The notes under the pieces: generated by a model
Database searches by the model: none
What the model was told of the DNA's origin: nothing
The model's input: only the letters and a program-made list of their open reading frames with translations
Translations under genes and position numbers: made by a program
Origin: Microbacterium atlanticum
Lineage (GTDB): Bacteria > Actinomycetota > Actinomycetes > Actinomycetales > Microbacteriaceae
Assembly: GCF_015277815.1 (NCBI RefSeq)
Contig: NZ_CP063813.1
Span: 744,001 to 808,000 of the forward strand
Direction: 5' to 3'
Length of the DNA stretch: 64,000 nucleotides
Shown here: in pieces, positions 16,239 to 25,141 of the stretch
Numbering within the stretch: the first letter of the stretch is position 1
How the letters are laid out: each line of letters opens with the position of its first letter

Positions 16239-17155
16239 ACCGCCGCCGCATGGCCGCCGCGATCGCCGCGCTCGTGACGCTCGCTGTGCTCGGCGGGGCG
16301 GGTGGGGCCGCGGCCGCGTGGATCGCGAGTGCGTCGGTGGCGGCATCCGTCTCCTCGACGACCGTCGCGACCACGCTGGTCCCGTCCGGTGCTCTTGCCA
16401 CGACGTACCGATACGCCGGCAGTCGCTCGTCCGCCGCTGCCGGGCAGCTGAGGCTCACCAACACCGGTGGCGCCCCGCTGTCGTACGTGCTGCACAACCA
16501 GGTGACCGGCAGTGCGGCGCTCGCGCAGAAGACGGTGCTGCGGCTGTGGGTCGGCACGTGCGCAGGCGCGGCTCCCGCCGACGCGGTCGTGACGACGCTG
16601 GCCGACCCCGTTCCGGCTCTGCCCGCCGCGGCGCGCACGCTTGCCGCCGGGGCCGCGGTGACGGTGTGCCTCTCGACGCAGATCGACGGCGGCACGAATG
16701 CCGAGCTCCAAGGCCTGGACGCGACGGCGACGCTGAGCGTGACCGGCGCCGTCGGTGCGAACTGGTCGACGTCGGCGACGGGCGCGGCGTTCACGCAGGC
16801 CACGTATCGGCTGGCGGCGACCGGTGCGCCGCAGTGCGCGCGCGATGGTGGGCGCGACATCCGGCTGACGTGGAGTGCTCCGGCCAATCGGGCCGACTCC
16901 ACCGCGATCGCGTATCGCGTGTACGACGTCGCATCGGGCCTCACCGTCGCGACGGTGACGAGCGCCGCGGCGTCGGTCTCGGCGGAGCTGAGCGGCACCG
17001 CGATCGCCGAGAACGGCACGTACGCCCTCGCCGTCGAGGCGACCGAGACCGCGGTCTCGGCCACGACCGCTCCCGCGAGTGCGACCGTCCAGGTCACGCG
17101 TTCCACGAATCCCGCGCAGTCCGGTCAGCCGGGCCCGCGCTACCAGTGCTCCTGA
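16235..17155 (+). CDS. Third SipW-cluster surface protein with fibronectin-III-like domain
   Basis: 306 residues, starting in the ATGA overlap with the previous stop. The signal segment AAIAALVTLAVLGGAGGAAA is followed by AWIASAS, again of the SipW type. The first 190 residues resemble the other two cluster proteins (RLTNTGGAPLSYVL, cysteines at GTCAG and VCLST). Residues about 205-295 form a fibronectin type III-like domain (IRLTWSAPANRADSTAIAYR). This could be a larger cap or adhesin-like subunit. No cell-wall sorting signal was seen. Confidence 0.78.
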   Translation: MNRRRMAAAIAALVTLAVLGGAGGAAAAWIASASVAASVSSTTVATTLVPSGALATTYRYAGSRSSAAAGQLRLTNTGGAPLSYVLHNQVTGSAALAQKTVLRLWVGTCAGAAPADAVVTTLADPVPALPAAARTLAAGAAVTVCLSTQIDGGTNAELQGLDATATLSVTGAVGANWSTSATGAAFTQATYRLAATGAPQCARDGGRDIRLTWSAPANRADSTAIAYRVYDVASGLTVATVTSAAASVSAELSGTAIAENGTYALAVEATETAVSATTAPASATVQVTRSTNPAQSGQPGPRYQCS

Positions 17156-17180
17156 CCCTCCGATCATCTGCGAGTTCATC

Positions 17181-17879
17181 ATGACGACGACCACCGACTT
17201 CCCGACGATCGCCGCTGCTTCGGAGCCCTCCGGTGCTTCTGCGCCGGTGCCGGCCGCGCCCGCCCGTGCGCGCCGGGCGCGCGCTGCCCGTCGGCGCGAT
17301 GAGGGTCAGAGCCTGCTGCACTACCTCGCCGTATCGCTGAGCGCGTCGGTCCTGGTGCTGCTGCTGGGGTTGGCCGTCGCGGTGGTCGGTCTGCCGTTCG
17401 TCGTCGGGGGGTCGGCGATGACGGTGCTGACGCAGTCGATGGAGCCGGGGCTGCCGCCGGGGACGCTCGTGGTCATCCGTCCGACGCCGGTCGACGACAT
17501 CCGCGTGGGTGATGTCATCACGTACCAGATCCGCTCGGGGGAGTCGGCTGTCGTGAGTCACCGGGTGGTCTCGAAGACGTATGCCGACGGCGAGCTGACG
17601 TTCCTCACGAAGGGCGACAACAACGACACGCTCGATCCGGAGCCGGTGAAGCCGGTGCAGATCCGCGGGACGCTCTGGTACAGCCTTCCGTTGCTGGGCT
17701 GGGTGAACAACGTGCTGAACGGGGCGAACCGTCCGGTCGTGCTGGCCGTCGTCGCCGGTGGGCTGTTCCTGTATGCCGTGTTCTCGGTCGTCGGTGCGGT
17801 GCGCGACCGTCGGAAGAGGTCGACGGATGCCTCGCCTCACAGTGCCGGACCCGCTGCCGCCCATCGTGGCGACGTGTGA
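17181..17879 (+). CDS. sipW: Signal peptidase I, SipW type
   Basis: 232 residues with two transmembrane helices (about 52-82 and 185-210). The catalytic Ser86 is in TQSMEPGLPPGTLVVI, and the second box SHRVVS has His127 where bacterial-type enzymes have Lys, which is the ER/SipW class (S26B). GDNNDTLD is the third conserved box. It cleaves the alternate signal peptides of the three proteins encoded just upstream. The N-terminal 45 residues are a cytoplasmic Ala/Pro/Arg-rich extension. ATG 17181 follows TTCATC and lies 25 bases after the previous stop, so it belongs to the same operon. Confidence 0.92.
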   Translation: MTTTTDFPTIAAASEPSGASAPVPAAPARARRARAARRRDEGQSLLHYLAVSLSASVLVLLLGLAVAVVGLPFVVGGSAMTVLTQSMEPGLPPGTLVVIRPTPVDDIRVGDVITYQIRSGESAVVSHRVVSKTYADGELTFLTKGDNNDTLDPEPVKPVQIRGTLWYSLPLLGWVNNVLNGANRPVVLAVVAGGLFLYAVFSVVGAVRDRRKRSTDASPHSAGPAAAHRGDV

Positions 17880-17970
17880 GCCGTCTGTCGGTGGAGTGGC
17901 TGTGGCCCGGGGCTCCCGCTCTCGGCAGCACACCGTGAGATGGGGCCGGTGAGGGCGCAGTCGTCGTAGG

Positions 17971-19602
17971 TCAGCCGACTCCGGCCGGTACTCCCCGGGC
18001 CCGATCGAGACCTCGGGGTACCGTCTCGCCGAGCGGCGGGGGCGTTGGATGGAGTGCTCGACGTCGAGCAGCAGGAGCGCGGCCGGGCTCGTGGATCGAC
18101 CGCGCGTGTGCCTCACGAGCGGGGAACGCCCAGGCGCCCGGCGGCGCGAGGTCGCCGAAGTCATACCGTCGGGCGGCACGCATCGGCAGGATGACGGGTG
18201 GCTGATCCGGCCGGTGGAGGACGAAGTCGCCTTTGCCCTGACGGGTGATCCGCCAGCCGTGATGGTGCAGGTTCATGTGGTGGAAAGCGCAGAGCAGGAT
18301 GCCCCGGTCGATGTCGGTGCGACCACCATGCGCGAACGGGTCGATGTGGTGCGCTTCACAGTACGATGCGGGCCGGTCGCACCCCGGGATGCGGCATCCG
18401 CCGTCCCGCACCGCGAGCGCGATGCGCTGCTTCGGAGTGAAGAGTCGGGCTTCGCGGCCGACGTCCAGCGGATTCCCGGCCGCATCGAGCGTGACGGCCA
18501 CCGTTCCGGTGTCGCAGGTTCGCGCGGCGATCGCCCAACTCGGCAGTGTCGCGCCGGTGTCTTCGACGAGCGCGACTGCCGGGCGCCCGGCCATCGCGTC
18601 GTCGTGGGCGCGCTTCGTCGCGATGACTCGGACACCCGCCTGGCGGGTGCCGAAGACGGTCTGGGCGTCGGCTCGCGCGCCGGCTCGGAGGACATCCATG
18701 ATGAGGTCGTACGCGAGCTGATCGTTGGTGCGAGGGTCGTCCGAGAGCTCCTTGGCGCGCGCCGCCTCGTCGGGATCGACGAAGCGCGGGCCACCGCGCC
18801 GCGGGCGCAGAGCCGTCGCGATGATCGTCTCGATCTCGACGGCGCCGACATCGTCGAACCGGAAGGTGCCGTGGCGCACGCCGTCGCGGTCGGTCCACGC
18901 GCGGAAGGACCGCGCATCGAACCGCTCGTCGAAGCGGCGCTGAGCCCCTTCGGGGTCGAGCAGATCGCGCACCGCCCGCGACGCGGTGGACAGTTCCTCG
19001 ACCGTGCGCACCCGCGCTTCGTCGATCAACTGCCGCGCCGCGAGCGACCACGCGTCGCGGGCGCCGTCGCCCGCCTCGTCGCCGACCTCGACGGGAGGAG
19101 CGCCGAGCCCGCGGAAGATCGCATCGTGCTGGGCGGACGTGAGCGTGCCCGCCATGAGCGCCGCGCCGAGCGGTGCATGCCAGGGCGGCGGCGCAGCGGC
19201 CGGCGTCGCGGAGTCGCCGGCCGCGGCATCCGGAGCCGCCGGCGCAGCGGACGTGGCGAGGGCTTCACCGATGCGCACCTGCTTCGTCGCATCCGCCCGC
19301 GTGCTGCCCGTGAGGTCTTGGATGAGCGACACCGCGGAGCGATGGCCGCGCCTCTGCGCGAGCCCGCCGTGACCGGACTCCCTCGTCGAGCGTGCCGCCA
19401 CCACCCCTGACGCTGCGATGCGCATCGATTCGCCCGCGCGCACCAGCGTCGTCGCGCTCTGGATCACCGAGACGAGCTCGTCGTCGCCGAGGGCCTGAAC
19501 AGTGATGGGGATGCCGGCCGCCTCACCGTCTCCGAGTGCACCGCGGAGCGCGTCCAGCGCCGCCTGCAGATCGGAGAAGATGTCCATGCTTGATTCTGGC
19601 AT
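17971..19602 (-). CDS. DUF222 / HNH endonuclease-domain protein (13E12-type)
   Basis: 543 residues. The N-terminal two thirds are DUF222 (SVIQSATTLVRAGESMRIAA..., ARQLIDEARVRTVEELS). The C-terminal HNH nuclease motif is GGCRIPGCDRPASYCEAHHI followed by ...HGGRTDIDRGILLCAFHHMNLHH, with two zinc-binding CxxC-type pairs and the catalytic HH. These genes are abundant in actinobacteria and their cellular role is not settled. ATG 19602 is preceded very closely by GGAGG; ATG 19587 (MDIFSDL) is the alternative. A second member of the family lies at 58427-59842, with different sequence. Confidence 0.88.
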   Translation of the reverse strand: MPESSMDIFSDLQAALDALRGALGDGEAAGIPITVQALGDDELVSVIQSATTLVRAGESMRIAASGVVAARSTRESGHGGLAQRRGHRSAVSLIQDLTGSTRADATKQVRIGEALATSAAPAAPDAAAGDSATPAAAPPPWHAPLGAALMAGTLTSAQHDAIFRGLGAPPVEVGDEAGDGARDAWSLAARQLIDEARVRTVEELSTASRAVRDLLDPEGAQRRFDERFDARSFRAWTDRDGVRHGTFRFDDVGAVEIETIIATALRPRRGGPRFVDPDEAARAKELSDDPRTNDQLAYDLIMDVLRAGARADAQTVFGTRQAGVRVIATKRAHDDAMAGRPAVALVEDTGATLPSWAIAARTCDTGTVAVTLDAAGNPLDVGREARLFTPKQRIALAVRDGGCRIPGCDRPASYCEAHHIDPFAHGGRTDIDRGILLCAFHHMNLHHHGWRITRQGKGDFVLHRPDQPPVILPMRAARRYDFGDLAPPGAWAFPAREAHARSIHEPGRAPAARRRALHPTPPPLGETVPRGLDRARGVPAGVG

Positions 19603-19689
19603 CGACCTCCGACATCCATACGTTTGTTCTTCCGCCTGTGGATGACTCGCCGCGACTTTCGTGAAGATACCCAGACCACCGGAAGCCGA

Positions 19690-19722
19690 GGGCCGGGCCG
19701 TCCCCGAAGAACGACCCGGCCC
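19690..19722 (-). terminator. Terminator of the rhamnogalacturonan lyase gene
   Basis: A 12-bp stem with one mismatch (19690-19701 with 19711-19722) begins 38 bases after the lyase stop on the minus strand. Confidence 0.6.
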
Positions 19723-19759
19723 CACCACCGCTCCCGACGTCACGCGCCGAAGCGAGCGC

Positions 19760-22700
19760 TCACCGCACCGTGACCGCCACCGGCTTGGACGCCGTCTCGC
19801 CGTTGGCGTTCGCGAACACCGCGACGAGTGTGTGTGTGCCGGCCGCGACGCCCGACAGCGCCACCGAGGCACGCTGCGCGCCCGGAGTACGGGCCTGGAG
19901 CTCGCCCGACCCGACGACGACCCCGTCCAGCTCGAACCGGTACGAGGTCGCGTTCGTGCCCCACCACAGGTTCGCGGTGGCGGTGAACGAGCCATCCTTG
20001 TCCCCGTTGTCGTGCGACACCACGGGTGCGGCCGGTGCCGCGTGCACGACCTTGACGGTGGTCGACGTCGTCGCGGTCGCGCCTCGCGAGTTGATGAGCT
20101 CGCCCGTGTACACGTACGTGCCGTTGGGCTTGCCCGCGATGCTGACCCCGGTCGTCTGCGACTTCGCGGTCGTCGCCGGAAGCACCCGCGTCTCGATGAG
20201 CGCACCGTTCTCGTACAGCCGGAAGATGCTGCCCGGCGTCCCGTGCCACAGGTTCATCACCACGTCGTAGGCGCCGTCGTGCAGCCCGTACGCCCACCCG
20301 CTGGTGTTCGACAGCGTGCCGCGACCGGGCGCCGTGGTCGCGGCATCCGCTCGCACCACCAGCACGGTCGACGACGCAGAGGTCACCAGCCCGGCGTGGT
20401 TGGTGGCCACGGCGGTGATCTCCACCTCGCCGGAGAGGCCGAGCTCGGCGAAGTCGACGGCTCCGTCGGCCGCGACGACCTCATCGCCGACGGTGACGAC
20501 GAGCGAGCGGACGCCGCTCTCCGGGTCGTTTGCCGACACGGCCAGCTGCAGCGGCTCATCGGCCACGACGGTTCCGGACGGCAGCCCCGTCACGACCGGT
20601 GCCGACTCGTCCGCGCCGGGGGCGCCGACGTAGCTGATCGACGGCACCGGTGCCTCGTCCATCCCCGCCCCGAGGAAGAACGACGGGTGCGGCGGCTGGT
20701 TGTACGCAGAGTTCTGGTTCGCCACGGCGAGCCGGTACTGCGAGTCATGCATCAGCGTCGGGATGCGCGCGTCGGTGACATCGGTGGTCGTGTAGATCCG
20801 GATGCCGCGGCCGTCGTCGAGCCGCACCGCGAGCTCCTCGCGCCAGTCACCGAAGAGGTCGGCCTGAATCACCGGGTTGCCCTTGGTGGTGTTGTTCGTC
20901 AGCGTCCCATCGAAGCGCTCGAGCAGCACCTCCTCCTGCGACTGCGGATCCCACTTCGAGATCGTCGGAACCCCGGAGCTCGTGGTGGCGTCGTAGTCGT
21001 GGTCGGTGATCTCGCGCGTCAGGTCGCCGTCCCACCAGGTGACGAAGTTCGCTGCCGGGATGTCGGTCGACAGCACCTCGCCGGACGAGGCGTTCAGCGT
21101 GCCCGTGCGCGAGTTCCACGCGTAGTCGCCGCCGATGTTCCACGCCTCGGCGCCGGGCGATGACGGGTCGATGTCGGCAGCTGCGCCGCGTCCGGTGTCG
21201 CGGTTGCCCGAGTTCGACCAGACGATCTCGCCGGTCTCGGCATCCCGCATCGACGCGATGATGCCGCCGTTGCCGCTCGGGCTCTCGTGCACGGCGTACA
21301 CCTCGAGACCGGAACGGTCCGTGACGAAGTCACTGACGTGCAGCGCGTCGCCGTGGTGCAGCCGCGTGTTGTAGAGCGGCGTGCCGTCATGGTCGATCGT
21401 CATCGAGCCGAAGACGATCTCGTCGAGCCCGTCGCGGTCGACGTCGGCCGAGGTGAACTGGTGGTTCCCCTGGCCCTCGTACTGGGCGCCGGCCTCGTTC
21501 GAATCGAAGGTCCAGCGCTCGACGAGCCGTCCGTCGACCAGGTCCCACGCCACGATCACCGAGCGGGTGTAGTACCCGCGGCTGGTGATGAGCGCCGGAT
21601 GCTCGCCATCGAGGTACGCGACTCCCGCGAGGAAGCGGTCGACGCGGTTGCCGTAGGTGTCGCCCCACGACCCCACGTTGCCGCGGCCGGGCAGGTAGTC
21701 GACGGTGTCGATCGCGGCGCCGGTGGCCCCGTCGAACACCGTGAGGTACTCCGGTCCGCTGAGGATGTAGCCGCCCGAGTTGCGGTGGTCGGCGTTGGGG
21801 TCGCCGATCACGGTGCCCACGCCGTCGACCGTGCCATCGGCCGTCTTGAATGCGACCTCCGAGCGGCCGTCGCCGTCGAAGTCGAACACCTCGAGCTGCG
21901 TGTAGTGCGCACCGGCTCGGATGTTCACGCCCAGGTCGATCCGCCACAGGCTGGTGCCGTCGAACTTCACGGCTTCGGCGTAGACCTTGCCGGTGTAGCC
22001 GGCCTGCGAGTTGTCCTTCGCGATGGACGGATTCCACAGGAACACCAGCTCGTACTCGCCGTCGCCGTCCACGTCGCCGACGGTGCCGTCGCCCGGCCAG
22101 TAGGTCACGGTGCTCCCGTCGGGGAGCGTGGCGTCGGCCGGCTTCTCGAGCGGGATGTCGAGGAAGTCCTCGTCCCACACGCCGAACTCGTCCGTCACCG
22201 AGATCTCCCGGTCGTCCACGTGCGCGGTGATCAGGTAGGTGGAGTCGGTGGTGCCTTCGGCGTCGACGAAGTTCGTGGTGTCGGTGACGGGCGACTCGGT
22301 GATCTTCACGCCGTCGCGGTAGATGTCGAAGCCGAGGTCGCGCGCGTCGAGTCCGAGCAGCCGCCACCCCAGGTAGACGCCGTCGTCCGTGCTCACAGCG
22401 ACGGGGGACCGGTCGAGGTACTCGGCCTGCCGCACGAGGGTTGTGGCGACCTCGGTCGCGTGGGTCTGGCTCGGCTCGCTCGACCCGCCGGCGTTCTGCG
22501 CGACCACCCGATAGAGGTACGGCCGCGTGGTCAGCACATCGGTGTCGGTGAAGCTCGGCTCGGTGACGACCGCGACCTGCTCGAACGCGATGTCGGCGCG
22601 GGTGGAGCGGAACACCTTGTACTGCACGACGTCGGCGGCGGCATCCCACCCGATCGTCACGCTGTCGCGCTCGATCGTGGTGGTGACGAGGCCCGTCGGT

Positions 22701-23551
22701 GCGGCAGGTGCATCGACGGATCCATCGATGACGGATGCCGCCACCCGGTCGCCCGGCCGCGACACCCGGTCGCCCTTCACCGTCGCGACGGCGTAGTCGT
22801 AGGTCTCACTGAGCTCGACGCCGGTGTCGGTGAACGAGGGCGCGGTGGCGGGGTCGTTCGGCGCGCCGATGCGGCCGATCTCGGCGAGCTCGCCGCCGGG
22901 TGCCGAGCGGAAGACGGCATAGCCGGTGGCGCCTTCGACCGGCTGCCAGGCGAGCGTGACCTCCTCAGCCGAGGCGTCGACGGATGCCGCGAGCCCGGCG
23001 GGGGCGGCGAGCGGCGTCTGCACGCGGATGCCGTTGATGCGTCCGTCGCCGCCCGAGACGCGGACGTTCAGCTGCCCGTCGGCGACGGTGATCGCGGGGA
23101 AGAACTGCTCGTGGATCGCGCCCGTCGAGGTGCGCGGCCCGGCGAACGCGGTGCCCTCGACATCGAAGCTGGTGGTGTTGCCGGCGATGAGGTCGCCCGC
23201 CCACGTCGTGACCTCGTAGGTGCCGTTCGGGACGTCGACGGCGAAGGCCGACGTGCCGCTGATCGTGAAGTCGCGCAGCATGAGGTCGTCGCCGCCGCGG
23301 TCGCGGAATCCGTTCGACGCGGGCGCCGTGGTGAAGCCGTAGCCCTGCGCGGCGGAGTAGGCCGTGCCGGGGTGCACGCCGAGCCAGCCGGCGGCGACCG
23401 GCGTGGCCGGACCGCCGAAGTCGAACGAGTAGTCCACCTCGGCGGCGGCCGCGGGAGCCGTGACCAGGAGGGCGCTCGACGCGACGAGCGCCCCGGTGGT
23501 CGCAGCGATGATGAGCGTTCTCAGTCGTTGGGGACGACGAGTGGATCGCAC
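19760..23551 (-). CDS. Secreted multidomain rhamnogalacturonan lyase, PL11
   Basis: 1263 residues. Signal peptide 1-37 ending APAAAAEV. Residues 38-178 form a carbohydrate-binding-like beta domain (DFGGPATPVAAGW...). Two fibronectin-III domains follow (about 180-370). The PL11 beta-propeller core spans about 375-970, with repeated calcium-binding Asp motifs (GDVDGDGEYELVFLWNPS, VFDFDGDGRSEVAFKTADGT) and SWGDTYGNRVDRFLAGVAYL as in YesW-like lyases. Two Ig-like domains end the protein. It cleaves the rhamnogalacturonan I backbone of pectin outside the cell. The GTG at 23549-23551 has GGGAG six bases upstream. Promoter and two LacI-type operators lie in front. Confidence 0.93.
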   Translation of the reverse strand: MRSTRRPQRLRTLIIAATTGALVASSALLVTAPAAAAEVDYSFDFGGPATPVAAGWLGVHPGTAYSAAQGYGFTTAPASNGFRDRGGDDLMLRDFTISGTSAFAVDVPNGTYEVTTWAGDLIAGNTTSFDVEGTAFAGPRTSTGAIHEQFFPAITVADGQLNVRVSGGDGRINGIRVQTPLAAPAGLAASVDASAEEVTLAWQPVEGATGYAVFRSAPGGELAEIGRIGAPNDPATAPSFTDTGVELSETYDYAVATVKGDRVSRPGDRVAASVIDGSVDAPAAPTGLVTTTIERDSVTIGWDAAADVVQYKVFRSTRADIAFEQVAVVTEPSFTDTDVLTTRPYLYRVVAQNAGGSSEPSQTHATEVATTLVRQAEYLDRSPVAVSTDDGVYLGWRLLGLDARDLGFDIYRDGVKITESPVTDTTNFVDAEGTTDSTYLITAHVDDREISVTDEFGVWDEDFLDIPLEKPADATLPDGSTVTYWPGDGTVGDVDGDGEYELVFLWNPSIAKDNSQAGYTGKVYAEAVKFDGTSLWRIDLGVNIRAGAHYTQLEVFDFDGDGRSEVAFKTADGTVDGVGTVIGDPNADHRNSGGYILSGPEYLTVFDGATGAAIDTVDYLPGRGNVGSWGDTYGNRVDRFLAGVAYLDGEHPALITSRGYYTRSVIVAWDLVDGRLVERWTFDSNEAGAQYEGQGNHQFTSADVDRDGLDEIVFGSMTIDHDGTPLYNTRLHHGDALHVSDFVTDRSGLEVYAVHESPSGNGGIIASMRDAETGEIVWSNSGNRDTGRGAAADIDPSSPGAEAWNIGGDYAWNSRTGTLNASSGEVLSTDIPAANFVTWWDGDLTREITDHDYDATTSSGVPTISKWDPQSQEEVLLERFDGTLTNNTTKGNPVIQADLFGDWREELAVRLDDGRGIRIYTTTDVTDARIPTLMHDSQYRLAVANQNSAYNQPPHPSFFLGAGMDEAPVPSISYVGAPGADESAPVVTGLPSGTVVADEPLQLAVSANDPESGVRSLVVTVGDEVVAADGAVDFAELGLSGEVEITAVATNHAGLVTSASSTVLVVRADAATTAPGRGTLSNTSGWAYGLHDGAYDVVMNLWHGTPGSIFRLYENGALIETRVLPATTAKSQTTGVSIAGKPNGTYVYTGELINSRGATATTSTTVKVVHAAPAAPVVSHDNGDKDGSFTATANLWWGTNATSYRFELDGVVVGSGELQARTPGAQRASVALSGVAAGTHTLVAVFANANGETASKPVAVTVR

Positions 23552-23580
23552 GGGATCTCCCTTGATGGTGTGCGGTGGAG

Positions 23581-23639
23581 GGGAAAGCGTTTCCCGAGGA
23601 AACGTTTTACAGCCTTGCTCACCAGGCCGCGCACGTCAA
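23581..23639 (-). promoter_or_regulatory. Promoter with two LacI-type operators for the rhamnogalacturonan lyase
   Basis: On the minus strand TTGACG (23634-23639) and AAGGCT (23611-23616) are separated by 17 bases. Just downstream of the -10 lie GGAAACGTTTTAC with the perfect core AAACGTTT (23600-23607) and GGGAAAGCGTTTCCC (23581-23595). Both match the CG-centred LacI/GalR operator form. A repressor there would block transcription when substrate is absent. No adjacent lacI gene exists, so the regulator is encoded elsewhere. Confidence 0.65.
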
Positions 23640-23725
23640 GAGCCACGTCACGAACATCGCGCCGGCCAGCCCGGATGTTCGCCGATCCGGCCCCGCGCCG
23701 TCCCAGCAGGCGTAGCCTCCCGGGC

Positions 23726-25117
23726 ATGACACCTTCGCCATCCGGGATCACGACGGTCGGGCAGCTCCGCGCCTCGGGCCACACGTACCGCCCGGTCCGC
23801 ATCGAGATCCGCGAGAACCTCCTCGCCGCCCTCGCCGACGGCGGCGACCCGTGGCCCGGCATCCACGGCTTCGACGACACCGTGATCCCGCAGCTCGAGC
23901 GGGCGCTTCTGGCCGGCCACGACATCGTGCTGCTCGGCGAGCGCGGTCAAGGCAAGACGCGGCTCCTCCGCAGCCTCGTGGGACTGCTCGACGAGTGGTC
24001 GCCGGTGATCGAGGGGTCCGAGCTCGGCGAGCATCCGTTCCACCCCGTCACTCCGGCATCCGTCCGCCGCGCCGGCGAGCTCGGCGACGACCTGCCCGTG
24101 GTCTGGCGTCACCGCAGCGAGCGGTACGCCGAGAAGCTCGCCACTCCGGACACCTCGGTGGCCGACCTCATCGGCGACGTCGACCCGATCAAGGTCGCCG
24201 AGGGCCGTTCCCTCGGCGACCCCGAGACCATCCACTACGGGCTCGTGCCGCGCAGCAACGGCGGCATCGTTGCGATCAACGAGCTGCCCGACCTGGCCGA
24301 GCGCATCCAGGTGTCGCTGCTGAACGTCATGGAGGAGCGCGACATCCAGATCCGCGGCTACGTGCTGCGCCTCGACCTCGACGTCCTCGTCGTCGCCACC
24401 GCCAACCCCGAGGACTACACCAACCGCGGCCGCATCATCACGCCGCTGCAGGACCGCTTCGGCGCCGAGATCCGCACGCACTACCCGCAGACGATCGACG
24501 AGGAGATCGCGGTCATCCGCCAGGAGGCCGACCTCGTCGCCCTCGTGCCGACGCACCTTCTCGAGATCCTCGCGCGCTTCACGCGCAACCTGCGAGAGTC
24601 GGATGCCGTCGACCAGCGCGCGGGCGTCTCCGCGAGGTTCGCGATCGCCGGCGCCGAGACGATCGCCGCGGCCGCCCTGCACCGCGCGACGCGGCAGCAC
24701 GAGGACGTCGCGGCCGCCCGGCCGGTGGACCTCGAGACCGCCGTGGACGTCCTCGGCGGCAAGATCGAGTTCGAGACGGGCGAGGAGGGGCGCGAGCGGG
24801 CGATCCTCGAGCACCTGCTGCGCACCGCCGTCGCCGACACCGCCCGTGCGCACCTGCGAGGCCTCGACGCCCGGGCGCTCGCCGACGCGCTGCACAATGG
24901 CGCGACCGTCATGACGGGGGAGCAGGTGCGAGCCGCCGACGTTCTCGCGGCGTTGCCGGTGCTCGGCGAGTCCGACCTGTACGACGAGGTCGCTCGTCGC
25001 CTGGACGCGTCGACGCCGGGCGAGCGGGCCGGCGCCGTGGAGCTCCTCCTCGAGTCGCTCTACCTCGACAAGCGCATCGGCAAGGACAGCGCGGGCGGTG
25101 AGACGGTCTATGGCTGA
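23726..25117 (+). CDS. MoxR/magnesium-chelatase-like AAA+ ATPase
   Basis: 463 residues. Walker A GERGQGKTRLL near residue 71, Walker B-like GGIVAINELPDL, sensor 1 in VVATANPEDYTNRG, and LQDRFGAEI with the arginine finger. It resembles the ChlI subunit and MoxR ATPases, which remodel protein complexes together with a VWA-domain partner. That partner is the next gene (25142), 24 bases downstream, with GAGGAGGAGG in between. The frame is open far upstream of ATG 23726, antisense to the lyase, but that part is not protein-like. Confidence 0.92.
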   Translation: MTPSPSGITTVGQLRASGHTYRPVRIEIRENLLAALADGGDPWPGIHGFDDTVIPQLERALLAGHDIVLLGERGQGKTRLLRSLVGLLDEWSPVIEGSELGEHPFHPVTPASVRRAGELGDDLPVVWRHRSERYAEKLATPDTSVADLIGDVDPIKVAEGRSLGDPETIHYGLVPRSNGGIVAINELPDLAERIQVSLLNVMEERDIQIRGYVLRLDLDVLVVATANPEDYTNRGRIITPLQDRFGAEIRTHYPQTIDEEIAVIRQEADLVALVPTHLLEILARFTRNLRESDAVDQRAGVSARFAIAGAETIAAAALHRATRQHEDVAAARPVDLETAVDVLGGKIEFETGEEGRERAILEHLLRTAVADTARAHLRGLDARALADALHNGATVMTGEQVRAADVLAALPVLGESDLYDEVARRLDASTPGERAGAVELLLESLYLDKRIGKDSAGGETVYG

Positions 25118-25141
25118 CACGCGAGGAGGAGGCATCCGGTA

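Noticed and set aside
17971..19602. DUF222-HNH gene as an active homing endonuclease or mobile element
   Set aside because: No terminal repeats, intron or intein boundaries were seen; the family is common and chromosomal in actinobacteria.
21287..23725. Long in-frame extension upstream of the MoxR-like ATPase
   Set aside because: It is the antisense of the rhamnogalacturonan lyase; protein-like sequence starts only at ATG 23726.
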